From NCBI GenBank assembly GCA_023375675.1, contig JALQBC010000009.1:620001-684000 (forward strand): 64,000 nucleotides of DNA. Reading direction: 5' to 3'. Position numbers and translations under genes: made by a program. The notes beneath the pieces are model-generated. The model saw nothing but the letters and a program-made list of their open reading frames with translations. It searched no databases and was not told the DNA's origin. The stretch comes from Cytospora piceicola (Eukaryota; Ascomycota; Sordariomycetes; Diaporthales; Cytosporaceae). Shown here one piece after another: positions 20,644 through 33,134 of this stretch; position 1 is the stretch's first letter; each line of letters starts with the position of its first letter.

Positions 20644-23377
20644 GAGAGGAATCGTGGAATGTACTATTCGGCTGCAGAAAACATCTCATTTGTTGGGAGT
20701 GAGAAATGGGCTTCAGGGCGTGGCTGCATCAAGCTGCGCAGGTCGTGGAGCTGCGAAACTGTATCTTGAATTTCACCGGCAGGGCCATTCAGGAGTAAAA
20801 AAGGCTTGATATCGACCGAGCCCTTACATGTAACTGCTGGAGAACTCCATACGTGGGAACAACGTCCTCCAATTCCGATGCTCATACTCGGATACAGGTA
20901 CCGGGCTACGCTCTCCCACACTATGGCCAATACTTTAATGCATTCACAGTGGTTTGACAGTAGCTAAGCTATGTTCCAACGTGAACTTTCAATATCTGTG
21001 CTAACCGGATGTCCTTTGAATTGAACCTCCAAGCCTCGTACGCAACAGCCCAAGCCAAACTAAGGTAGCCAACGGTGATACCTGTCGTTATCCATAGGCT
21101 GTAGCAAGCCGTTGGTCCGGTTGGTACAGTAACCCGGATCTCGGCAGTGTCCAGACTGTCTGTGAGACTCTCCTCAGGTACATAAGGGGTAGATTTCTTA
21201 GCTCTTTCCCTCGTGGCGTTCGTGACTACAACCCAACCTGTCTCATGCAGGATCCGGCATATAAACAGTAGGGTTTCACCTTTGCAAGTCAGAGAGGTAG
21301 CTGGGCGGACCTTTTCTTTTTTTTGAGAGGTCTAGACGACCCATGGGTGTTTACCCAAGTCTTTCGTACCACCGCTTTGAAGGTTTCCCTTCAGCGTGCC
21401 TCATTGATGAGGATCTCACCGGGTACAGCTGAGGGTGCCCAGGTTCTCCTGTGCTGGACCCCCCACCCGGCACATAGGATATCACATCAACCGGGCCGGG
21501 TAAAAGGCTATATTCCTAAGGAACGGTAAGCAGGAAAAAAGAGTTGGGAACTACTGTATATACCCCGCGTTATACCACACAAGCGACTTATGCAGGGTCA
21601 GGCCACGCGCAGTTTCCATTACGACATCTCGAGGAAGGGTGTGGGGCGAGGGGGAGGTTGTTGCTGGCTCTCACAAGTCACTGCTCTGCTGATGGCTGAT
21701 GACAAGACACATGAACCCCTGAGACTGTCCAAGAGGGAGGAGAGGGGACGGGTATCGGCCTTGCTGGCTGATGTCAGGCCGGTGTGTGGTGATGCTAGAC
21801 GACGAGCCCTCGAGAGAATCATCTATCTTCTTAAATCGAAACAGCAGTGACTGGTGGGATGTGATATCCAATATCTGTCGCCCAGCGTGGCCTGCCTATC
21901 ACTAAACACCGTCTATCTGTGGAGGAAAGTAGAGAGATTGTCGAATGACCAAAATAGCAGGCATGACACTAGGCTGCCTCGATTGAGTCGCTTCCGATCA
22001 GACTGGTACCACACTTCGCGATATAATATCTCCTTACATGCTTGGCAACGACATGGCCCATCAGTTCTACCACGTCCGCTCGTCCATGGCCACACCTTCG
22101 CCCCCTAAGATCTCCTGGGCTCGACTCCTCTAACTTGATGAGGGTGGTGTGGTCCTTACGGACATCCCCAGCATTCCCCAGAGGTCAAGTTCGATATGGC
22201 AGCTCTTTGCGCAGCGCCAGCCTGGGACATACCCTTCGCCTCCTGGAGGTCACATCGAATACGCCATTCAGCCCTTTTGGCCCTTCCCTAAAGTCCACGT
22301 GTCTGCCCCTCCGGCAATTGATCTGCCTTGCCACTCGGACAACTCTGCAAGTTCTGGAGTGTTTCATGGCTCGGGGGTGATTAGATGAAATTGCCGGAGG
22401 GTGGCCCGGAGATCTCCAGACCCTATGGGGTATCGTTTTGCAGTAGCAAAGGACCATACAGTAGATCATGTGATGACAAAGTCGTGAGGTACGGTGTCCG
22501 ATCAGCGGGTCAAAGGGAGTTCATGTAAATCTCGCATCGGCTCTCATGGGGATGACGAAGGTGTAGGTAACCGATCAAGGATCGGATGAGGCTCTGTATG
22601 GTGGACTGAAAGGTGATGTGTGGTTGCTCGGCGGAAGATCGGTCCGTTCACCGAAGAACGCCCGCCAACCAAGGGCTACTATCGATCGCGGTGCAACCCA
22701 CAGCACCCCCGGACATCCCTCCATATGCTTTCGGTCTCCTTTGCTGTGCCCGGGTCCTGGATTCCATCCTTGGCGCTTAAATCTGACCTCTCGCCCCCGT
22801 TGTCCACTACTGTAATGACATTTCGATCAGGCTCTTACCAGCTCGGGGGCCTTGCACGCCGCCTGCGGTCGTCGCCCCCGTTCGTCCCACAATGCTGCCC
22901 AACGTACGTCAACAGAACCAAGAAATAGAGCGGTTGTAAAGAGATTGCGTCACCGGATCTGTGTGCTCATTTGAGATCTTCCTCGGAACCAAAAGCCGAA
23001 AACTGCGAGCATCAGATTAGAATTGATCTGCCTTGAACGTATAGATTGGGTTTGAAGCCTGAGATGGTCTGGAGACTTTCGGTGTACGACGAGGCAGTTT
23101 TTCCGAGCTGCTATCACAAGACCTTGCTCAAACCCCATGCGAGAATGTTTTGTGATGATGTGATTAGACGTGACAGGTGCATTGCAAACCGACTGTGGGT
23201 GTGCAGAAATGTCCGTGGCTCTATTTCGGTGTATCCGGCCGGCTATAGCCTCCCTGTCGTGTTCGCTATCGATTGTTCGTTGGTGCCGTACTTCCAAGGC
23301 TCCATAGAAGCGATTGCGTTTTATTCTTTGTTGTCCATCTGGTCAGTGGAAGAAGTACGTCTATGTGAGACCACACC
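20644..23377. other. 2.7-kb gene-poor spacer
   Basis: This convergent region lies between the Rieske oxidoreductase and the Zn2Cys6 factor. Only short open frames are present and none resembles a known family. No tRNA or 5S rRNA box pattern was seen. A T-run and A-runs occur near 21310 and 21535. Confidence 0.45.
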
Positions 23378-25706
23378 TCAGCTGTTAAGGAAGGTCCTTC
23401 TCCGGACTTCAGCCTCTTTGATAATCTCTGCGGCCAGACTCAGGCTAGGAGCCAGTACTGCATACCGCTCAATCTCCATGACGACATCATTGATAATTCG
23501 ATCAATAGTATCACCATGGGAAACAAGTGTCATCAAGATACTAGAGAGTGATGGCGACATGGTGGCCCCCATGATTAGAAGAGTCTGTGACACAATTGAC
23601 AGTGCCCCTTGCCATAGGTATGGCATATGTCCAGCGTGACTGGTCTCGGAGCGTCAGCTTCTGTGTCTAATGTATCTATGGAGGGGATTGTAGAAGTACG
23701 TGAGACTTTGGATTAACGCTGCATCGTTTGTATTGTCTGGGTAGTGGTGCCACCAAAATATGGACTAAACTTACTGTGCCGGGATATGTTCCAGTTGGCG
23801 GATGGAAGCTTCCAAGCATTTGTGACAGCTGTCACGCACTGCAGGATCCAATACCGCTTGTTCATTGTCCAGAACGGCAAGAATGTACGGCCTGTATATG
23901 ATGGTCCGGCAGGCGAAGAATCGCAAGCGGAGGACTGTCTGAACCGGATCCGGCAGCATCGTACGGGTGAAAGGGAACTGAAGTGGCAGGGGCAGACTCT
24001 CGTACCACTGGGTTAACTGGTAGTCAAGCTCAGCGACAACAGGCTCCAGGCTGGTTGTGGTTGCCAGAGAATCCTTGGAGTATATAAGCTGGCTGACTCT
24101 GTTCAGCAGTCGACGTAGCGCTATTTCAGCCAGGAAGTACCAGAGATCGTCCCGCCCGACCGCTTCGTTCTCGTCGCCTTCGAATCCGCCCGGTAAACCA
24201 ACGTTTTCTTCGAATTGGACCACTCCAGAGTGAGGGAGGTCGAGTTCTGCTAGCAGGTCGCTTTCACAGAGCAGGGAATTCCAGTAGATGCGCTCTGTCA
24301 GTTCCCGCTGGTCGGGTGGGATGCGGTTTGGCGACATTAATAATAGCTGAAGCTTGTTGCTCGTCGTACATAGCAGGTTCCAAGCCTCGAGAGGCCGGAC
24401 GAGGTAGAACAGGTAGGCGGACGCGAGCAAATGGCACTGGGCTGCCAGAACATTGTTGGACGTCATCATCCCGGGAAGTAACGCCCAAGCCGCCGTGAAG
24501 TATTGCAATCCCGGCGGATCTTCTTGTGGCACTACACTTGAGATACTGCCACGGAGACTTGCCTGGCCGAGTGCGAGAACAAGCAGAACAATGCAACTCT
24601 CGGCACCTTCGCGAAAGCCGTTTGACAGTGCGATTCGGTAGTGGCTTCTCCAAGTGTATGGATTAACGCAAGCATACCAGATATTGACACGCTCAAAGTA
24701 TGCTTCGATGTAGGCCGTGGTATTCGAAAGGTCGACACACGGTGTCTTGGTCAGGGAATGTAATGGTTCTCGCGCCATTTCCAACTGAAGAAGGATCTGA
24801 GGGTCATACGGCCGAGAAACCAGATCACGTATCAAAGGCCACTGGAGAAGGTGAAGAGCTGCATTGGTATGGATCTTGGGCATTGTCGAGATGTTGGTAT
24901 TGGTAGGAGCCCAAGTCCCTATGCCACCGCTTAGAATGACGGATCCCAAGCTGCCGCACGCACTCTGCACCACCAAGTTCTCTCCACTCAGGGCAGTGGT
25001 GCCACTGCTTAGGTCAGGTGAGTCCTGGGCCATGCTGATTCCGTTCGACTGGTTGACAATATTCATCTGGAGCAAACTTTCAATGCGGTTGAGACGTTCA
25101 AGAATCAGCTTGTCGCCGGCGTCAAGCTTGATTCCCGGCTCCCGATAGATACACTCGGCGCCCCTGGTTGACATCTCAGTCAGCGAGTGTTGAAAGCAAT
25201 TGTCTTTTGAGCCCCAAATACGAGGTATTGAGGGACAAAGAAATTACTAACAGTTCAGTGCAAAGTTTACATTTGGGCTTTGTCCCGTCACATCGGCTTT
25301 TCCGTGACCTGCAGACCTCGCAGGCGATCGTGGCCCTCCTTCTGGGGTAGTCAACGCCAGCGTCAGTATTCCTCCGCTTGAGGGGATTGATGCTCTCTTC
25401 GCTGTCATCCTTCTGCATAAGGTTGGAGATGGATTCCGGACGGGTCTCTGATGACTGTGACATATCTCGAGCTTTCTGTGCTGAGCCCAGGATACGGTCG
25501 CGACTGAAACTGGCCTGGCGCTTGGTCTTGGTTGCAGTTGAACATTTTGGGGGACCAGCGCCGTTCGTCGCAGTCATGGCAGGGGTTGGCATATCGATGG
25601 AAAAAGTGCCCCTGCCAGGCATGGAAAATGGCCTGGCTGTGTTCGCCGCCGTAGTTACTGTTCCTGTTGCAGAATGGGGCGAGTTGCCCGTGGATGACGG
25701 CGACAT
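23378..25706 (-). CDS. Zn(II)2Cys6 fungal transcription factor
   Basis: Exons 25252-25706, 23775-25163 and 23378-23639 (introns of 88 and 135 nt) encode 701 residues. The zinc cluster (CEVCRSRKSRCDGTKPKC then KLC and, after the first intron, C in GAEC) has spacing C-x2-C-x6-C-x6-C-x2-C-x6-C. It is followed by a short linker and a dimerisation-type helix (LDAGDKLILERLNRIESLLQ). The long middle region is the helical regulatory domain usual in this class. The last exon is joined at HIPAH, giving HMPYLWQGALSIVSQTLLIM and a helical C-terminus. The N-terminus is Ser/Thr/Pro-rich. An in-frame ATG at 25760 would add 18 residues. The target genes are unknown. Confidence 0.87.
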
Positions 25707-26685
25707 TTTGTCCTCTTGATGCGTGTGGGCGTCAGGGTGAGCAGGCGGGGGTGAGCACATGGGCGTTTTGCTCTGCTTGAGGAGCTCCGGACACCACGCA
25801 AGTAGGTGATGAGAACTGTATGGTGAGGTCTGTCCTACGACCCAAAAAAGAGGAGACAGATGCCCGAAGCCAGTTAGCCCGGCGGGCGAGAGCTATGAGT
25901 CTCGGGTGGACGACGGCGAATGTCTGAAATCATTGATTGCGTGCGTCTAGGCCCAGTCGTATTACGAAGAAGAAGAAGGGTACAGTACCTGCTAAATAGG
26001 CATGTGGACCCCTCTCTCGAGCAAATCCGGGGTTGTCGAGGCCATGCCGGATTAGTGATGGCCTCTCTCTACCGTAGTAGTGGGCTGCGAGGGCTAATCA
26101 TGTAGGGCGCACGAAGTAACAGGGGTTGGCTGAGGAGGTCGTCAGCATGAATTTAACTTGTGGTGTGCCTTGTCCGAGTAGGGTTGGGTTGGACAAGCCA
26201 ACACAGGGACATTCGTCCGAATAGAGAGACAGACACACCAAAGGGCGTGATATTGGGCGCGAGGCGATGTCTGACAGTCTCTACCCACGTGGGTCCCTAC
26301 CAAGTATTAAGTAGGTAGGTACCAACGTGTACGAGGGAATGGCCTCTGCGAATGCTCCAGAACAGGCCCAGGGCTTTGCTTTGAGTGTTCAAGCAAGTAC
26401 TGCAAACCACAGCTCACCCCAGGTGCCGGTCTCCAAGATGCGTCTTCGTCCATATATGATTGTTGTGCCCTATTTCCTGAGTGTGAAACAGTTTGTGCTG
26501 CCACAACAGGAACAGCTCGACTTGTCAGGGCTGGCTAGCTGACATTGAACAGGAGAGTAGGAGAGAAGCCACGATCGTTGAATTGGGTATTCCTTCACAC
26601 ACTATGGATTGGAGACCTCGGACGTCAAGCTGCGATGTCTAAAAGAACCCTAACCCTTGCAGCTACCTCCCATTACGGAGTATAT

Positions 26686-26750
26686 CTACCTAGGTACCTA
26701 GGTACTTCCTACTTACCTACTTAAGTACCTAGGTACTTAAGTAGGTATTA
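26686..26750. repeat. Cluster of TACCTAGGTA / TACTTAAGTA palindromes
   Basis: Overlapping copies of TACCTAGGTA and the related ACTTAAGTA are packed into 65 bases, making a long imperfect palindrome. The same motif recurs in many spacers of this window and is absent from the coding exons I read. Confidence 0.85.
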
Positions 26751-28006
26751 GTAATCAGCAATACGGTCGTCTTTCTTTTATTGCGCCAGTGTGTTTGAAA
26801 CACAAAATACATGCAAGGCGATTCAAGCTTGAAATCGGAAGGGTGTCTCTCTTCTATATACGGACGGAGGTCTATCTGGAAAGCTGCTAGACGGGTCGAG
26901 AAGAACACCAGATCTCGATCCACTGACCTAAAAATGTAGGAGTACGAATACATCTCGATGACTTAGTAAGTTCCCAGTTGTGTCTCTGTGCCTTGGCGGA
27001 GGTCCGTCCCTCCCAGCCGAATTAGCTGGGTGAAAGACCTAAAAGAAAGACGAGGGTGGAAGAGGGAGAGTGTCTGCCCACATGGGCGAGAAATTTGGTT
27101 GTTGACTATCTGCATATGTAAATCACCGCACCTTTTCATCCTCTCCCCCTTTCACCACCACAGCAAGCGTCTTGCTCATAGGTGCTTTCAAGAACCCTTG
27201 ATGTGGTTTACGGCGCACCCTAGCCCCTCCGTTTCCGCCTTTGGATGGCCCAGCTCCCCCAGTGAAACACAAGAGATGTTCTGATACCATCCCTGGAGAA
27301 GGAGCTCCTCATATATTGGTCGAAGAGTACGGAACACCCAGTCACCACCTCTTTTGGCAAAAGCGATTTTACTGGACCCGGATTCCTGCCACATTCCGAC
27401 CTCCCATGTTAAAGGCGCAGCGTGACGTCTAGATGCAGTGGCATAATGCACGTTTGGAAACAAGCTTGATCTTGGCCGATCTCACGGGTCCCATTGTGTT
27501 ATGTAGGTACCGGTACCCCATTGGAAAAGGACTGGTTACGGTTTGTTTCGCCAGCTACTACAGCCAAGCTGTCACTTGAAGCAGTGCTACTCCAATATAT
27601 ACGCACTCTCTATATGTCTAGCTATTATGAACGCCTTCTAGTATGCGGTATAGGGCTGTCTCTGCTGAATCCTACATTTTGGCAGTAAGGAGTCATATTC
27701 CTCGGAAAGTTCAGTTGATCCCTGGATATATCAGAAAGCTGACTGCCAATACCAATAGAGGATCTGAAGTCGGACAGTCACGAAGTATAACGCCCGTGAC
27801 TAATAAGAAAACCTACCAGTCAGGGACGTCTCCGAGCTTACCACCTGTCATATCATATCAAGTCATGTGGTCTAACACCATGTGCATATCTCTCGCTTCC
27901 AGGCGTGATCCAGCAACTTTCTGCTTGCAGTCGACTTGGCATGCCCGCGGCCGCATCTGTGGAACAAGGTCAACCGTGCGAAGGTGCCGGTTCAGGCAGG
28001 GACTTA

Positions 28007-28038
28007 CAGGTGTCCAGGTGTCCAGGTGTCCAGGTGTG
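28007..28038. repeat. 8-bp minisatellite, four copies of CAGGTGTC
   Basis: Three perfect copies and one ending in G instead of C, head to tail, within a non-coding spacer. Confidence 0.9.
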
Positions 28039-29023
28039 CCAGAGCCATACCAGACTGGCCTTTTGTGCATACAAAACCAATGCAGGAACCACTGAGGGTG
28101 TCAACATTGTCTAGCCTAGAAGGCGACCCATTGGGCATACGAGACGGCGGAGTCCCGTCCGAGCCAGTAAGGCGCCCGTTCGAGCAAAAGAGGTGGGTGC
28201 TGGGACAATCTGGGGTGAGTCAGATGGGTGGTTCGCCATACCGGCATATTCGTGATGGCTGAAGTACTAGCACCGGTCAGTTATAGGTTCAAGATGGTGC
28301 TCAAGTAGGAGGGTGACTGCTAGGTTGCCTGGCAGCTTCCGCACAGCCCTTCAAAGTATGTCCAGCGGGTACTTGCAGAATACAGTTTTGCATTGTAGTG
28401 TAATGATATAAACATATGGAAGGATCTTCGAGCAGGCGTCTGTATCCATTCGGCCATATCTTCCTTGTTCTGTCTTGCAGTATATCCGGCACATAGTGAT
28501 CACTTCAGAGTCCCCAAGACCAGGGGTCGAAGCTGCAAATAGCAGTGGCTCGTTTCAAATGAGCCATCGATCTGACAGGTATCCATGCGGGGAAAGAGGA
28601 AATCCGGGGAGAGATTCTCCTGAGTCTAGTAGGCAGGGGTAGCATTAAGCAATCCGTCCTGTTTTGGTGTGAAGGAGTGTGATCTCGGGGCATCAGAAGA
28701 CTTCACGCCAAGATCGAGTTCTAGGTGTGGGACGTCAAGCAGTGGGACCCAACGCATTCCGAATTCCATTGGGAAGCATCTCGGCACAGACTCCGGAGGC
28801 CTTTGTCCTTGATCTCGAGGGCATCAGAAGTGGTCTGGGCATAATTTGCCTAACAGTCTGGGTTTGAATTATGCGCAACGTCCGTTGAAAGTCTGAGAAC
28901 GCTACTGCTTTCGTGTGCTGCAACGTAGAAAGTCATGGAGCCCCCCTCCCAGAGATCATCCCCAGCAAAGCCAAACCATTATAGGACCAAACGCCGTCAA
29001 CGATGCTATCCACTGGTTTACTA

Positions 29024-32000
29024 TTATATGTCACGAAGGATCTCATCAAGCGTCTGCTCCGAAATCGCCACTTGTACATCTGGCGGCAGCGGCGAGACCC
29101 TGCTCTTTCTTGCCGTTTCCATACCGGCCGGCAATGGTTCCGGCAAAAGACCCGGATCTATAGCGTCCATGCCTCGCTCTGGCGTGCGCATTGCCGGTGC
29201 TGGTGATGCAATTGTGTTTGTCCGTGGTATCGGGCTGTGAGCAGCATGTTGGCCGCCCAGCACAGCCTTGACCTTGAACACCACGACGGCCTTGAATTTG
29301 CCCAGTAAGGCGGGGTCATCCGCTTCCGTCATCTCTGCTTGCCATACCTCCATTCCTGAGATCTCCTTTGCCCTGGCTATGAGTGCCTCATCCGGTGGCA
29401 TTCTTCCCGAGCTGGCGAGCTCAGCTACAGCGAACTGCATCAGTTGGTCTTCAAAGCCACGGCTGCTGAAGACGGCACCGCTGTTGACCGACACCGGGCT
29501 GTGGGTTGTTCCAGTGCTCTGTACGTCAGACATGGGAAAGTCGCTGAAATCAACACTCGAGTCTCCGCTGCCTAGGGCGGTCGGATGCGTCACTGGTGCT
29601 TGAGACGAGTCCGGGTCCGAGCTCTGCCACGGCATGCGTAAGCCCGCAACAGCTACGATATCATCAGGAAGTCCAGGCCCACCAGTAGCAGGCAAAATAC
29701 CCGTCGATCGCTTGAAGCGGGTCAACCACTCGACATTATCGGCTGCTGTGACATTGAATGGGTCGCCACTTTAATAAGAGTCTGTTAGCATGGGAACACC
29801 AAAGTCTGAGAAGAGTATTGGGATCACTCACTCGTCATACATGATCCACCTTGCTTGGTGACGAATTTCCTCGTCTGTAGGTGTGTGCTGAGCTGGATTA
29901 TTCGACGACATACAAGAAGCGACGTATCGAACAAGTTGCTTCACGACTTGGGGGTAGTTGCCTGCGCCGTTCAGGAGAAGGTGGAGGTTTCTTCCGGAAG
30001 CCCCTGTAGCATAAGTCTGAGGTACCTCAATATTTACCGGGCTATTCGTGTCGGTCCTGATGATAGATGACGTTGTCGTAAGACCACTGCTGATGGCCAG
30101 ACCAGGATTGAATGGACTGAAGAGTGTTTCCGCGGCATTAGCTCCGGAGGTTGATAATTCGTGTGTTGTTGGTGGTGAGTCGCTGTTGGGCGGGGATGCC
30201 TGGTTGTTGTGTTGCTGCGATTGCCGCTGTTTGAAGGCATTCAACCATGCTAAGTTGTCGGCCGCTGTTTGCCCCCAGCTGTCTTGATATTTATGCACAA
30301 CACAACGCGCCTGTCTTCGAAGCTCGTCATCTGATGGCATATCGACCGAGTTTTCGCCCTTTGACTCCATCGAGTCAGCGGAGTCGGGCAGATCAGCACG
30401 GCGACGAAAGCTGCATAGCCAAGATTGATCCTTCTGTACCAGACGCAGCATGAAATTCGCGACTTCCTCCGAACGCAAGATTGACGACTCTTCCATTCGG
30501 TTAAGGATATTGCAGGCTTCAGCCTGCAGCTCGTCATCCGTGACAGTCAAACCAAGTAGCGTTCTCGCCTTGACAAATTCGATCAGTTGATTCTCCAACG
30601 GACAGTCGTCGAAGATGTTGTATTTGCCGTTGATTTTCAGTTGACCTTGGCAGTTTTCGGCGATTCCACGTATAGGGCCTAGCTGGGCCCTTCGCTGAAT
30701 TTTATCAGAGGACATCAGGAGATCCCGCAGCCAGCTGGCTCGTGAACCCAAGCCACTTCTTGACGAAGCTTCCAAGGCGTAGATGATACGACAAGCCTCG
30801 TGCTGCATTTGACCCTCTGACGGGGTGGGCCCCGCCATATTCTGGAGGTAACCTGTCAACTCAATCTTGATCAACTCGTAGGCGCTTCGCGGGGAGTCCG
30901 CTGGTCGATGGCTTGCCTGATAAGGCAACGGGGTGGCTCTCTCGTTGTTAATAAGCCCTATTGCAGGAAAGATTAGCCCTTCCCTTCTTTCCCGTTTCTG
31001 GTAGTCGAGATAAGCCTTCCTGGAGAGTAACTTACATGGCGGTAGTGCGTTCTCTACAATTGATAGCACCATTGGTTCAAAGCCCCAGTCTCCCTTCCAA
31101 TCCTTCATATCAGAGCCCCTCTTGAAATGCTCAGCAAGGTGGTCGACACGGTTAGCCCAACTCTCGAGGACTGCCCCACAGAACCCACATCTCGACCTGA
31201 TTTCAGGGGTTGCGACCTTCCACGAGTCCATCGACCAACTGAGGTATTTCGCCTCGTGGACAAGTTTCAAATGCTGGCGGAGGTGATCTTTTCGATAGAA
31301 CGTACGTTCGTCAAGCTGGCGTTCCTGGCATGAGGTGTAATTATGAGTTTCGATATGCGCGTCGTCGGCATCAACTACACTGCAGAAGGCACAGCAAACT
31401 TTGTTGTTTTCCGGGTTGAATGCTCTGGGGCCTTTCGGGCAGCAAACCCATCGTTCCAACGATAGATGCAGAGACTTCTCATGCCTCTGCCAGTCATGTT
31501 TGGTACGAAATGTTTCCTAAGCACGTCAGCCTCTATCATAAGTCACAGTATAACCGAATTCGACCTCTCATGATCTCCTTCCTTCTCGTACATGTAGCGA
31601 GTCTTAAACTGGATCCTACCGGGTTTCCTTCAGGTCAAATACAGGGGACACCAAAACAACATACCGTGCAGAAAGTGCATTGGAACGTCTTTAGCGGCGC
31701 CTTAAGGCCAATCTTCTCGTCTCCTTCTTTTGGAGCCAGTCTTCTCCGCCTTCGGCGTCCTCTTTGCTGGAAGGACCCGATGGAACCAAAGGAGCCCCGA
31801 GAATTGTAGGAGAATCTAGTCGCGAACGATTCGGCCGATGGTGATGTACCAAAGCTGCTGGCTGATGACGCCTTGCAAGATATATCCGCATCCTCGTCGG
31901 TGAAGTTCAAGCTGTATGGGCTGTTACGTCCTGAGCTATTGGAAGAGCTCGAATTGCTCAGGATGGCAGAAGCAATGGCTGTGACGCTAGCAGGTTCGTT

Positions 32001-33134
32001 TTCTGAGTACAGTCAGCACAAGAAGATGGGGAGAGGTCTGACGGGTCAGTATTACCTGGTGGTGAATTCTCCCATCGCTGAAGAGGATTCATGTGCTCCA
32101 ATGCGGGAGTTCCTCGCCTTGGGGGGATTTCAATGGCGCCAGAGAAGCCACGCACACTTGGCGACGCTGACCGAGTGGGCTGGTATTTGCCTTTACTCCT
32201 CCGACGGGCGTTGGCGAGCCAATTGGCTATCTGAGTCTTATTAAGTCCGGTCTGCCGCTGTAGGGCTTCTCTTTCCTCCTCGGATGCTATTCAATCGTTC
32301 TCGGTTAGCAGATACCCTCTGAATCGCCTCTCAAGTTCCAAGACAGAAGGTGGGGGACATTGCAAGAGAGGGGGCACTCCTGAGGTATGCCTCGAGAGCG
32401 TCAAGATGGGTCCAATGAAATTTTAGGGCGTGGAAGCACTAACGGTATGGACGATTGGAGTGGGTGGACAACCAGGCTTTGAGGATCCGTACGGATTCTC
32501 TGCTAAACCTAGCGCCTATCTTGGGCACCGTTGGAGGTCTAGAGCTGCTGTCTTTGCCGGACTCAGTACCAGCCAGGTCTGGAGACGAGTGGCTACAGGA
32601 GCTGTCTTGCGACTCCTGCTCAGGGTTCTTAAGAAGGATGCTCGATTCGCCATGCACGATAGGCCATGTTGCCGAGGGGGAGGGCCCCGGTGTCGTATTG
32701 TCGGAGGACGATGACAGGCCAAAGCTACAATTATGCCTCAAGGCCACGCAGCTCATGCAGTAGCCTTTGTACTGACCCTCCTCGACCCTCTTGCACGTGA
32801 AACCTGACGCCTGGCAGGCATCGCAAGGGGCATGCTGGGGTTTGCAGAGAGCTAGTACCGCAACATCAGATGCAGGTCCATCGTCAATTTGGGCCTGGGC
32901 CTGCTCCAGCTCGAAGTTGCTTGTTTCAAAATGTTCCAGTGCCCAGAATGAAAAGTCATCGCCATCGATGTTAGCCAAAGCAAGATCAAAGTCGAGGTTG
33001 TCTTGCACTGGCTGTTGATCGGGGCTGGTCCCGGATGGCATGGCCATGATGCCTGAGCTCACAGACGGCTCTGCGTTCTCCCAGTTGACGAAGTCCTCCA
33101 TAACGGAGTCCTCGGGTATGATGGGCATATTCAC
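29024..33134 (-). CDS. Homeobox plus C2H2 zinc-finger transcription factor with Zn2Cys6-like cluster
   Basis: Six exons (32444-33134, 32056-32286, 31665-32002, 31036-31516, 29832-30957, 29024-29768; introns 157, 53, 148, 78 and 63 nt) encode 1203 residues. In order: an acidic N-terminus; a cysteine cluster at C104, C107, C114, C126, C129 and C136; a TALE/KN-type homeodomain at about 207-268 (FSRESVRILKAWLSTH, PYPSEEEREALQRQTG, NKTQIANWLANARRRSK) completed across intron 1; a Ser-rich linker and an RRRRRR run; a C2H2 finger joined across intron 3 (CTFCTETFRTKHDWQRHEKSLH); and further C/H elements (CGFC to DHLAEH). The C-terminal half carries several degenerate copies of a DE-x4-A-x-I-x-ADN-x-WL-x-FK motif. 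A nuclear regulator is inferred; its targets are unknown. Each splice restores frame and conserved sequence. Confidence 0.88.

Larger units (their letters stand above)
25707..29023. other. 3.3-kb gene-poor spacer
   Basis: The region between two minus-strand regulators. It contains the richest ACCTAGGTA/ACTTAAGTA cluster (26686-26750), an 8-bp minisatellite (28007-28038), and GGTACCGGTACC near 27510. No open frame has protein character. Confidence 0.45.

Noticed and set aside
26645..26655. Telomere-like AACCCTAACCC
   Set aside because: Fewer than two repeat units, internal to the window; chance occurrence is sufficient.
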